Assembly: GCF_964355755.1 (NCBI RefSeq)
Contig: NC_092674.1
Coordinates: forward strand, 4,035,001-4,099,000
Reading direction: 5' to 3'
DNA length: 64,000 bases
From: Antedon mediterranea
Lineage: Eukaryota > Echinodermata > Crinoidea > Comatulida > Antedonidae
Under the pieces are notes generated by a model. That model did not search any database and was not told the DNA's origin. It was given only the letters and a program-made list of their open reading frames with translations. Positions 47,494-58,589 of this stretch are shown here, in pieces. Positions within the stretch are counted from its first letter, which is position 1. Every line of letters begins with the position of its first letter. The position numbers and the translations under genes are program-made.

Positions 47494-49176
47494 ATTGAAC
47501 TTTGACTTGTGACGTTTCATCTCCTTTATGACTACTACTGTAGTATTGTTTATAATCCACTGCTACCAATAATAAGCTGCATGTCTGGTTGGATGATTTT
47601 GTTCGGTGTGCCAATGCTAGTACCTATCTATAGGCCTACCTCCAGTGCGTTTTCTGTGAATGAAATTGATTTTTTGTGAAAGTACATTTCAATTATTATT
47701 AGTAAGTCGTTTATTTTCATTTTCTTATATATGAGCACAATACATTAAGATATACTGTTGTAGTGTATGTTTTGGGCAGGCTAAGAAAGTTAGTGGAATT
47801 AGTGGCCTATTCTATGTTGTATACATGATAGCCTAATGATGGGAGGGGCAGTCCGGGCCGGGGCAGTCGGATCACAATGCATTATTATTAATTTCCAAAA
47901 AATATTATCATGAATTATTTTAATATGTTGGCATAGTGATTATAATTCTGATTTATTTAATTTGTACAACATTTTTCAAAATTAATTTTAGCATTTCAGT
48001 TTTCCCGAAATCCTATTTTACCTTAATTTTCTGCCGGAGGCATCGATGGCGTTCCATACTGACTACTGTACTTTAATTGTGCGAGGAGCTTTCGAATTTG
48101 TTGCGGACTTCTTTAATTGTGCGAGGAGCTTTCGAATTCGTTGCGGACTTCTTTAATTGTGCGAGGAGCTTTCGAATTTGTTGCGGACTTCTTTAATTGT
48201 GCTTAGCTCTTCTTTAATTGCGCGTTTCTTTTTTATTTGTGCATTTCGTTTTATATTTTCATGCTTTCTTTTGTTTATATGCGATTTCTTCTTTAATTGT
48301 GCGATTTCTTCTTTAATTGTGTGATTTCTTCTTTAATTGTGTAATTCCTTCTTTAATTGTGTGATTCTGTGTTATAGTGTGCGTGACAGTTGTGGGCCAC
48401 CGTAAAAATCAGTATGGCATATACAACAAAATATAACTGTTTTCACTGCTGAGGATAATAAATAATATATTGAATTTTAACGCCTAGATACTTCCAGTGC
48501 GAATACAAAATAATAATAATGTACAGTATTAGTATGTATTTTCAAATGCTGCAAGACATGAGACCCGAAATAGGCTAGGCCTAGGTGGCAGCGCACGTGC
48601 ATACCTAGCTAGAGCTAGGGTGTGTGGGAAGTGTAGCTAGTGTGCTGGGTTGTGTACATCTCCACGATGCCTCACGGTGGTACGATGAAGGAGGCGGGGA
48701 AGGAGGATATGGAGGCCTGATAAAAAGTGATCGTAGCGGGGATCGTAGGTAGGCCTACTACTCTAAATCCTAGCTCATCTAAGCCAAATGGGTCAAATAA
48801 AAAACTATATTTAATCTGCTTCTTTGTTATCAGGAACAATATCGGAATTATGGAAAACATTTTGTAAAATCATCATCGCGCAATCAAGAAGCAGAGAGAA
48901 AACATTTCTTTTGCATAATATGCATGAGACTCTGTGACGACACGCTTTAACGTGACGTCATTTTACTTTAGCTGCATGCGAAGAAGTAGTCACCGTTGTG
49001 AACTCCTCATCTTCTATAATATTGTATAAAGTGATCTTTTAATACGCCTATAATAATATTCTATTTTTTTATTAATGATATCCTCATTTTGTCAATTAAT
49101 AGGAATAATTTAATATGGCAGATAATAGTTTTCATAAAATAGACTCTTTTGTTCTCCCAGAATTGACATACAATCA
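47494..49176 (+). other. 5' part of degenerate unit 3
   Basis: Weakly similar to the upstream parts of units 1 and 2 at its start, then unrelated or diverged. It contains the composite tandem repeat at 48.07 kb. A minus-strand frame near 48672-48860 has no recognisable feature. TTGTTCTCCCAG at about 49149-49160 matches the acceptor position upstream of the ATG in the intact copies. Confidence 0.4.
48071..48370. repeat. Composite tandem repeat (40-bp and 20-bp units)
   Basis: Three near-perfect 40-bp units start CTTTAATTGTGCGAGGAGCT and end TTGCGGACTT (48071-48190). After a transition zone come about four 20-bp units CTTTAATTGTGCGATTTCTT (to about 48370). Both unit types share the head CTTTAATTGTG, so one probably arose from the other. 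Confidence 0.85.
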
Positions 49177-50946
49177 ATGGCAGCGAATAACTCGGGGAAT
49201 AACTATACACTCAACATCTTACTTAAAGAACTTAATAAAGACTTTTCTAGTAGTACCAAATACAATTGGTTGAGGTGTATTTTACACGATAGCCTAACAG
49301 TTGATGAGTTATCACCGGAAAAACAAATCAGCATCGCAGTTATTTCTTCCACTCGGTGATACAAAAGGTGTTATCTCCGAGACAGATGTGGAGATTTTGC
49401 TGGAAATTGCCAAGTTAATAGAGCACTAATCGGCAATAACACGTATAGAAGAGTATAAGGAAAACACCAAGAGATATAATGGCAAAAGCGTAGAAAGAAT
49501 AACACCCTTTCGTAAAGCGCTTTTTAAAGCTTTAAAAAATGTCGGACGTAAAGAATTAGCCGACATAACCGCCTTCTACTCTAAAGAATCCGGAGACTTT
49601 GCGACAATATGGGATTTTGTGTTCTACCTCGAAACACATGAAGACATATTATTGGACAGCACACGTGAGAAAACTGAAAGATTTGCTAAACTTCTTAACG
49701 GAATAGCAAAGAGTAAATTGCAAGGTAATAGTTGAGGCCTCCTCCTCTATCAAAGCATATGGTACTATTAAAGAAGAATTAACCCACATTTATCTATTAG
49801 CCTACCCTGATGTTTTATGGGGGAACTGATTAGGTATTTTAGATATATATTCATTGGCAAATACATTTGGAATTAGGCCTACTGTTATGTGGTTCATTGA
49901 ATTCAATATTCGATATTTGACTATTAGGGGTCTACAGGTGGAATCTTTGTGATACAATGATAATAATTGTTTTATTTGCTTTTACCTATAGAACTTCAGC
50001 ACACTGGTCTGACTTCGGGTCAGTGTGATAAAATATATTTATAGTAATAGCGTTTATTTCAATTCAGTCATTTTCACTTCATTTTTTAAATATTTGCAGT
50101 TTATATAGATACACTACAACTGGTGAAGGCTACAGACGGGCGACCTACACCAGAAGGAGAGCCGTCTTCAACCATGGAGGAATCCGCGCGTGCTTCAACA
50201 AGGACATAAATCTGGTAACAGGATATCTATTTTTGTCCACACTGTCTCAGCACAAACCTCTGTATATAATTCACTGTACTATAAAATATTTCCCACGAAC
50301 GAATAATAAGCGTGATGTCCATATATGGAACATAGTTGTTTTCTACGATTCTCAGATGAATTCAACTCTTTTTCGAAAATTACATTTTCATGTTAGTTAG
50401 GCTTACATGTTTTCATGATTAAGTAGTCTTATCTTCCAAATCATTTTGTATTTGTTTTTTCCAATGTTCAATGTCATAGAGATGGCATTATGGTTGGAAA
50501 ATTGGGAAAATTAATTAACTAAAAGTAATAGGCCTAAGGCATTTAATTAAAAACTGATCTTTCAGAAAAATAGAAAAATAAACATACAGGGTACTTTGAA
50601 TTTCACTCTTCCCTGATTTGAATCAAGCTCTCTGATGTTCTCATTTTAGGTGATTGGAGAGATGGAAGGTTTGGCCGAGTAAATGATGAATGGCTGCCTA
50701 CCTTCCCTGAGTTCCGTAAATACCCCGGTATGCATTCCAAACTGAGAAGTGGCGAAAGTTAGTCGAGTTCCGTCACGACTTCGGTAAGAAAAAGAAAAAC
50801 CCTATTTTGATAGACTGTGGACTGAAGAGCCAGAAGATGTTACTACTTCAACTAGAGAAGAAAATACGTCCATCGGAAAGTTGGAAAAAACCATAACTAC
50901 CTACTATAAAGACAATGAAATGAACAACTTGATGCTGCAATTCATT
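49177..50946 (+). pseudogene. Four-DED gene copy 3, decayed
   Basis: Exon 1 (49177-49724) starts MAANNSGNNYTLN and has a DED1 (YNWLRCILHDSLTV). Then a frameshift between about 49325 and 49345 gives a stop at 49357, and a further in-frame stop TAA at 49427-49429 sits where the intact copies have the LDAAI helix. DED2 downstream is still readable (FRKALFKALKNVGRKEL, TIWDFVFYLETHED). A linker exon at about 50100-50214 (YIDTLQLVKATDGRP) ends in a stop at TAA just before donor GTAACA. Remnants of DED3/4 at 50650-50946 (WLPTFPEFRKYPG, KWRKLVEFRHDFGKK, KMLLLQLEKK) are in shifting frames. It cannot make the full protein; a short DED1 or a DED2-only product is conceivable. Confidence 0.8.
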
Positions 50947-50999
50947 ATGATTCCTTTGCAAGTTGTTTGAGAATATACATATATTAAAAAAAAAACAAT

Positions 51000-53780
51000 A
51001 TATTAGGCCTACCAAATAGATATACCTGAAACTCTATGTTTCTCAAGAAATCGTTTTTTTTTTTTTAAATTGTATCAGTTGTGTCTCTTTTTTTGTGTGT
51101 ATAGTTCTTGAATCATGTAGGCCTACTAAATGATAACTTGTATAAATAGTTTTATAGTAAGTAACGGCCTTGTGAAAAACACCAATATGGTGATTCAATT
51201 AAGTGTTGCATTCGTTTTTAAATAGGGCCTAAAGTTGTTATTATTATTAGTATATAGGCCTAATATTATTTCGACTTATCTGTCTAGATTATTGGCCCAC
51301 TCTTCAAAATAATGATTATGTAACATTCCTTTTAGTGCCGTTATTTTAAAAAGGTCACAGGTTACATCAAATGTTTGTAAGGATCAGATTGTGTATAACA
51401 CGACACCAATAACGATTGTTGTCTATTCATCAACAAAAAGCGCGGATTATCAGGAAGAGTAAATTAAATTAAAAAGGCGGGAAAATAAATTGTAATTTTA
51501 CTCTTCCTTGATTATCATCTTATCTTAATTATATATGTTGGAATAGAAAGCAAATTGGATGTGTCACGAACTTACTGGAGAACAATTGTTAGGCCTACGA
51601 TTGAACTAACTTTTGGGCAGAAGTTTTTTTTACCATTACCAGAGGCCGGAGATGATCTAGTAGTGTTTACCTTTTTTATTTTTTATTCTCATTGTAACCA
51701 AATTGCCAAGGATAACCACAAATGAATTCATTCACTATTCTTGTCAAATGGCAATTCTGTTCACAAGACAATAGTTGTCAATGTCCGTTGTTGTGTTATT
51801 ATTTTAATCGTATTTTAAAACTAAATTCCGTATTGATGGTTTATACATAATCACAACATCCTTTCTCTTTAAATGTTCGTTGTGTACTGTTTGAACCTTA
51901 TGACTTTCGCTTTCCATTTTATTTATGCACTTTTGTATACGCTTTTACTTTTAATTGTAGACCTCGCCTATTTTTATTGATCCCGACTCTCATTGGATTT
52001 CGAGCGATTTTTGCACAAGATTTTAATAAAGCATGCAAGCACAACATGAAAATAAAGTTTTAAAAATAATCAAACTTTTGATAGGCCATTTTGTAGTTTT
52101 AATAAAGTCATTCACTTTTGACAACAAAGTTGAATTGAATAATAAGACATCAGTTAGGCCTATACTCAGAGATTGGGTGGTTTAGACTTCCATCCCGGCT
52201 GATTGACAGACTATTTCTCAGGTAATTATTTTAATGATAATAATATCTTTGAGTATTATTAACGTCGGAATATGAGGCTAGGGCTACATCGTAGGGAAAA
52301 TCACATTAGCATAAAGTGTGAGAGACCGGATTGCGCGGAAAATCCGAGAATCGCGCGCATAAAAAATAATTATACGTCCACAAAAACTATAGAGGGCGTG
52401 AATTAATGACATATGAATGAATTTTTAGGGAGGCAAGGCAGCAGAGCAGCAGACTATCGTTAGTTGGTTTTGTTGACGTTATGGACAGGGTTGTCTCTAA
52501 TACTTAAATTATTCAAAGACATATTTATCAGGTAAATTTTAATAATTTGTTATATCAATCATTAGTGAATCAATTAGCAGATTTATGAGCATATAAATTG
52601 ACATTAATACAAGGGAATTCCAACTGTTTGCCTGTGTATACATGACACGGTTGATGGTCGCTACCGTCGCATCTGATTAGCAGCAAGAAACAGGAACACC
52701 GAAGCAGCTTGGCTTGGTTGTCATTTTATCCAGGGAGGTGTGTACTGTTGGTTGTTGTTTATAAAACAAGTTTGTAGCTAGCTAGCTCATCAATGCATTA
52801 TGATAATGTAATAAAGATTTGTTTTGTTATTTAAAATGTATGTGCCATATTAAGGTTAAATTTAGGCTTATTTATTGTTAATTAATATCCTGTTGGTGTT
52901 TTTGCTATTTTTATAGGCCTAATAATAATAATATTGATACTGTCAGCATGTTTTATTATTTGTTTGCACAGCCTAGCCTACCTTTCTCTACTACTAGAAA
53001 ATATAATTACAAAGCAAGATTTGTTGGGTCTGACCCAATGAGGTCAGAGAAACCGGATACGAGTATTATTCCTGCTTGACTCCAAACAAATCTGTTATTT
53101 TAATTTTTTTTTCTACAATTTGCAGTTATCAACAGACTGAGATCAAATCAAAATCTAGCATCATCATTATTATCATCATCAGCATCATCTTCCTTTCCTT
53201 TACTGTGTATCCTTGTTTGAATATATCGGCCAACATGTGCTGTGCGTCCCTTGCGCAGTTAGACACACTCAAAAGAAACTCGGATACAGTGTCCAATAGT
53301 TAAAATTCTGCAAACGTTGGCAGTATGTTTTGATTAAATACGAAGTCAGCATAACAGCTAATTTTCAATTATTGTCGCATCATTGTTATTCTAATTAAAC
53401 TATTAAATTAGGCTATTAAGTAGATCAGTTGCAATAAGTAATTTAGTATCCCCAAGATACAATACATCTTGCATTAGTGCGTTATAAAATATACTCCCTA
53501 CAGACTAGATTGCGTCCATCTATGGACTTTTATTTCTGTCAAAGAGCAACTCCATGTTTAAATCATCTAAACTTTAGTTATACAATCAATTTTCCATATT
53601 GACCAATTATTATCCCATGCATGCAAGTATAATCCCACCCCCAAATTTAGCCTTAATAAGGTGTACTATTATATGACGTACTGCACACTACTGTGAAATA
53701 GGAGTGTACAGACTGTACACATAGGTTGTATCAGTAATTAGAGGGTGTACGGTGAGTTAGAGGAGGGTATACAGTTCTAC
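51000..53780. other. Gene-poor stretch with a possible transcription start region
   Basis: No protein-like exon was recognised. A CpG-richer patch near 52320-52360 (TTGCGCGGAAAATCCGAGAATCG split across words) is followed by a purine-rich segment and ATTTATCAG|GTAAAT at about 52520-52540. A second candidate ends TCCAGGGAG|GTGTGT at about 52737. These could be untranslated exons of a gene running right, but that is speculative. Confidence 0.3.
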
Positions 53781-53789
53781 AATACATTA

Positions 53790-53948
53790 AGCTCTACACT
53801 ATCAAACTAGTTTGACAAAAAAAGTGTGATGTGCCCAAATATGGCAGTGATATGCTCAAATATGGTAGTGATATGACATGATCATCATGTCCATATGTGC
53901 ACATCACATTTTTTTGTCACATAAAGTTTGATAGTGTAGACAGAGCCT
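53790..53948. mobile_element. TA-flanked MITE, copy 5
   Basis: Left end AGCTCTACACTATCAAAC (lacking the GTCT of the consensus) and right end GATAGTGTAGACAGAGCCT, with internal TATGGTAGTGATATG repeats in inverted order relative to copy 1. TA lies next to the left end. Confidence 0.65.
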
Positions 53949-54333
53949 AATAGATAGAGGAAGAGATTGTTAAAATAATATAGGGTGTACAGAAGAAAAC
54001 AATTTGTTTCCTTTTAATAATTACAGTATTTATAGATTATCTGTGCTGAATGATTTTCTTCCTGTTATTAGTGTTATCATGGAGGTATAAAATATATAAC
54101 GTATACAAATTTGTTATACCTCCATGGTGTTATTCAACTTTTCCCTCTATGATCTACCTTCATATCAAAAGCCAATTAGCATTAATTATCATATCTAGAT
54201 AATATGAAGTCTGCTGATTGTTTTGTTGTTTATGTAATCCTCTAAGTCATCTTCACCTACAGTGAGTTTATTGTGTGATATCACTGTCTGCAGTAGGAGC
54301 AACCTAATACAATGTGTCTCTCATGATACCTAA

Positions 54334-55047
54334 GGGCCTGTTCGTAGGGGTTGAAAATACCAGCTTATTCCCGATTTCCGTTCGCGTGATCCAATTAACT
54401 TTTGCCTCAGGCTACAAAAAATTCGAGGTAAAATGTTCACCAAATTTGCAGGTTATTTCAGCGATAATCCAATTATACTCGGCCTTCGAGGATAATAAAT
54501 CTCCGATAGAGGCAATGTGTCAAATTTTGACAAACGTTCGCTGCCTAGGCCCGTCATTTCTCCTACGAAGCTCTTCCATACACGCTTCGAGAGCGATCGT
54601 CAGCTGGTGCTGTCCTTGTTGGTGTAGACCGCTTAGTAGGCCTCTGGTCGGGGAGCCGCTGGTCGGTGGTGTTTCCGTCGTGTAACATTGGGCTCAAATT
54701 CTTCGTCAATGAGTAAAATAATGGTCGTCAGGAGAAGGCATATTTCGGCAGGATTATCGGCGTTAAGAGGCATAAGGTTTGTCGCAAGGATAAGCAGTGT
54801 AAAAGGTAGCAAGTAATTGTTATTGTAAAGAAAGAGCGCGAAAATATACAACACGAAACTAGTGTGCGAAATAAATGGGGTCGTAGGTTGTAAAGACAAC
54901 TGACCTTAAAACGTAATTTCCGGTTTGTGATTCGTCGATTAAGCATTTATAAGCGGTTAAATATTTCAAGTACGAACAACGCTCAATTTATAACCTGAGG
55001 CATGGGTGAAATTAAGCGCTTATTTTAACCACCGTACGAACACGACC
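54334..55047. mobile_element. DNA-transposon relic with about 75-bp imperfect inverted ends
   Basis: The left end GGGCCTGTTCGTAGGGGTTG, continuing AAAATACCAGCTTATT and GCCTCAGGCTACAAA, is matched in inverted orientation by the right end around 54970-55047 (GTTCGTACGGTGGTTAAAAT, AGCGCTTAATTTC, GCCTCAGGTTATAAA). Open frames occur on both strands. One minus-strand stretch, LLLTTIILLIDEEFEPNV followed by RRKHHR, vaguely recalls the N-terminus of PIF/Harbinger transposases, but stops follow. The target duplication is unclear. The plus-strand 123-codon frame is probably not a gene. Confidence 0.5.
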
Positions 55048-55337
55048 ATAGATATTTATTCATAATTATGCAGTTTTTCTGTCGTACCTAAATTATCTAA
55101 TTTACAAAACCTTGTCTTGTGTTGATTATTGATTTTTTTTTAAATTAATTTAAAATTGAAAAATCAGTATTAAATTTCATCTTTACATTATAAAAAAAAC
55201 TGTACTGCATATGTAATTCAAAATTATAATTAAATTTGATATTAAAATATGACAAATTGTATAATAAAATTCATTAAAATATATTTTTAATCATCGTCAT
55301 CATGTCTTATTTTATAGTCTGTAATATCAAACATTTG

Positions 55338-56366
55338 ATCATCATATCATCATCATATCATCATCATCATTGTCATCATATCATCATCATTCATCATCTC
55401 ATCATCATATCATCATCATATCATCATCATATCATCATCATCATCATATCATCATATCATCATCATCTCATCATTCATCATCTCATCATCATACCATCAT
55501 CATCATATCATCATCATCATATCATCATCATCATATCATCATCATCATCTCATCATATCATCATCATATCATCATCATATCATCATCATCATCTCATCAT
55601 ATCATCATCATCATCATATCATCATCATTCATAATCTCATCATCATATCATCATCATCATCATATCATCATCTCATCATCATATCATCATCATATCATCA
55701 TCTCATCATCATCATTGTCAACATCATCATCATCTCATCATCGTCATCATCAACATCATCATCATATCATCATCATCATCATCATATCATCGTCATCATT
55801 CATCATCTCATCATCATCATCGTCATCATTAACATCATCATCTTCTCATCATCATCTTCTCATCATCATCTCCTTATCATCATCTCCTTATCATCATCTT
55901 ATTTTATAGTCTGTAATATCAAACATTTGATCATCATATCATCATCATCATATCATCATCATCATCATATCATCATCATATCATCGTCATCATTCATATC
56001 ATCGTTATCATTCATCATATCATCGTTATCATTCATCTCATCATCATCATTGTCATCATCATCATCATCATCTCATCATCATCATCAACATCATCATCAT
56101 ATCATCATCTCATCATCTTCTTATCATCATCTAATCATCATCATCTCATCATCATCATCATCATCATTATCATCTCATCATCATCGTCATTATCAACATC
56201 ATTATCATCGTCATCATTAACATCATCATCTCCTTATCATCATCTCCTTATCATCTAATCATCGTCATCATCAACATCATCATCATATCATCATCTTATC
56301 ATTATCTCCTTATCATCATCTAATCATCATCATCATTATCATTATCTCATCATCATCATCATCATC
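55338..56366. repeat. Kilobase-scale TCA/ATC microsatellite
   Basis: About 1.03 kb of imperfect (ATC)n broken mainly by single-unit variants (ATCATATC, CATTC, CTCATC, CGTC). The unique preface TTTTATAGTCTGTAATATCA with its ATTTGATCATCAT junction occurs twice (about 55310 and 55902), so the array was duplicated together with about 590 bp. Long His/Ser/Ile frames across it are artefacts of the repeat. Confidence 0.95.
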
Positions 56367-56399
56367 AATATTCTTGTAAAGTGTAATTATTATATATAA

Positions 56400-57900
56400 T
56401 CTGAAAACACTGATGATATATCAATTTCCAAAATCAATTCTAACATCATAGAGGTTGTACAGTTTAAGTATGTTTGTTTAATGTTATGTAGTTATTATAT
56501 TCAAAGAGTGTAATATCCTTTAGTTTCTATTTACAGGGATTTTTGATACATTTTGGCAATCCTACGCATGTGATGTATTAATATCTTGATTATATTCCTT
56601 CTAATTTTAACTCTAAAATATATAAAAATTGAAAGGTAAATTATGACTGATTTATGAGGTAATGAAATTGATTATGACAGATTTGTGATTTAAGAACGTC
56701 ATTTGGATTTGGAAATTAATCAATTTACAATTTTATATAATATGTTTTTCTATATTTTCATCTCGTAATTTGTTCATAATATTGCTGGATACTGCTCAAT
56801 GACGCAAGTCATGTTTGTTATGTATGATATGAATAAGTAAATTAGATATTTAGCTGTTGTATTAATAAATCCATTAATAATAAATATAAAAATAAATTTG
56901 ATTGTTTGTTTACAGGATTAGATCATGTAATTATGTAATAAGCATTATAAATCCACCTGACTCGCAGTATAAAAGGTCAATAATTATAAGTATCAAGTAC
57001 AATAGTTAAGAGGTTACTTGATTCACTGAAACAAGTTAGTAGAGTCAAACTGCTAGAGGATAAATATTTTAAGGTAAGCGAAATGATGGTGGTACCATGG
57101 GACGTGCTCGACGGATTAGAGAACTTTTAACTTTTCGTATAATAGCCCTCTCTCTGACGAGCACAGACTTGCTTTAGTGCTACAGTACGACTCGAAGACT
57201 AAAACTCGTAGACAAGGCCCAACAATGTTTTGACTCGTCGGTGCTTTCTGAGTTAAATACCGACAATACGAGTCGTCTTGCGATAGCGTGGTAGTTTTTA
57301 GGTCGTTGCGAGAACTTTTAACACGACTAGTCTGAGTTTACCTTAAGAGGCACACGTTACAGACTACTGTACTAAAGCCACTGATTTGGTTTAATGTTTT
57401 TATTGTATTGAATGTTTGTACAGTATATACATCTTGAGTACAGTACTGTACACACTGACTGTATATCAACAAAGTGTCCACTTGCAAAATGTATTACGAT
57501 ATACTGTAGTTATCGGACAAATTTATCAACTTAAAGGGATTTAACTGAAATTCTTTATATTTTATAATCTTTGAATTAATATTTAATTTTTAACTAAAAG
57601 ACTGTACTGTACAGCTAGCATAATTTTATGGTTTCCTGGTTTTCATGTCAAAGGATATTATTGAAGTTCATAAGGAAAGGTGTGTATGAATTCAAGGAAC
57701 ACTTGGAAATAAGTTTAGTACTGTAAACTTAATATTTTACAACCACTTACTGTATACTATTACTGTATGAAATAGACTTCTTCCAGTTAACAATAACAAA
57801 CATCCTAATTGTTCAATTGAAGATCTTTACTACTGTAGTTTACCAACATTGAAAGGCATATTAATAACTAACTGGTAAACGAAAGCTACAAAATTTGCTT
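56400..57900. other. Stretch with a TATA-type promoter candidate
   Basis: Mostly AT-rich and noncoding. The section 57085-57350 is more balanced in composition and contains frames such as DEHRLALVLQYDSKTKTRR that are interrupted by stops. No known family was recognised. Confidence 0.35.
56968..56976 (+). promoter_or_regulatory. Candidate TATA box with a following exon-like leader
   Basis: TATAAAAGG is a canonical TATA match. About 30 bp downstream begins a possible leader that ends ATATTTTAAG|GTAAGC at 57073, a good donor. The next plus-strand exon candidate with a start codon is at 62278-62396. Linking the two is inference. Confidence 0.3.
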
Positions 57901-57909
57901 TTGCACCTA

Positions 57910-58066
57910 AAGCTCTGTCTACACTATCAAACTTTATGTCGACCAAAAAATGTGATGTGCCCATATATGGACATGATGATGTCATATCACTACCATATTT
58001 GGGCATATCACTACCATAAATGGGCACATCACAATTATTTTGTCAAACTACTTTTAGACAGAACTT
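57910..58066. mobile_element. TA-flanked MITE, copy 6
   Basis: Left end AAGCTCTGTCTACACTATCA and right end TTTTAGACAGAACTT, flanked by TA on both sides. The interior ATATATGGACATGATGATGT is shared with copy 1. Confidence 0.7.
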
Positions 58067-58260
58067 TACAGAGGTTTGTGTAGCCTTACTGTACCTGAAT
58101 AAATCAACGTAGGCCTTTTTTCCTTTGAGGGAACAAAAATCGAAATATAATCCAAACCTTAGCATCCTCCAAGATAGTGGTACCATGAGCCATGCGTTTA
58201 GGTAGGTGACACATCTTATCCTTCTTTTTTGCGATGTCAAAATGTGAACATCTTTCTTCT

Positions 58261-58585
58261 TGTGAGTGAGTGAGTGGCCGAGCGGTTAAGACAGTGGAAC
58301 CGTAATTACGTAGCCATAACATCGGCAAGGGTTCGAGGCTCACTCACTCCATGGTTCTGGTGGTAGAACGAGTCTTCTCGGATAAGGACTATAAACCGTA
58401 GGTCCAGTGTACACAACTAGCTCGTGTGCACTTTAAAGAACCTAGTACATCTTTCGAGACGACAAGGGGGTTACCCCGGTGTATTAGTACATCACAGTCA
58501 CTGATCACCAACTGGGTCCTCTGGGAGATCAGTCTTTGACTGAAGAGGTTACCCAGTATAAAAATGAACAAACAAACAAACAAAC
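58261..58585 (+). mobile_element. Complete tRNA-derived SINE, about 320 bp
   Basis: The head looks like a tRNA with a long variable arm (Leu or Ser type): A box GTGGCCGAGCGGTTAAGAC, and B box GGGTTCGAGGCTCACTCAC with matching 5' GTGAGTGAGTGAG. The body contains GGGGGTTACCCCGG and the tail is (AACA)n at 58566-58585. The preserved promoter boxes suggest recent activity. Confidence 0.75.
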
Positions 58586-58589
58586 TTCA

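Larger units (their letters stand above)
35241..51000 (+). repeat. Tandem segmental array of three DED-gene units
   Basis: Unit 1 spans about 35241-41850, unit 2 about 41851-47494, and unit 3 starts near 47494 and is recognisable to about 51000. Each starts with a TTGAACTTT word followed by a GTTTCAT-containing block, then the DED gene. Units 1 and 2 share a long 3' flank including an hAT-like element. Unit 3 has lost that 3' part. The length difference between units 1 and 2 is largely explained by a SINE and a foldback element in unit 1 and a MITE in unit 2. Confidence 0.85.

Noticed and set aside
53076-53303. 75-codon plus-strand frame
   Set aside because: Contains an ATC-rich low-complexity run and no family pattern; no splice context.
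54314-54685. 123-codon plus-strand frame
   Set aside because: It begins at the end of an inverted-repeat element and lies inside it; no protein family is recognisable.
55302-56220. Long open frames of Ser, His and Ile across the TCA array
   Set aside because: They exist in every frame of a trinucleotide repeat and have no start context or splice signals.
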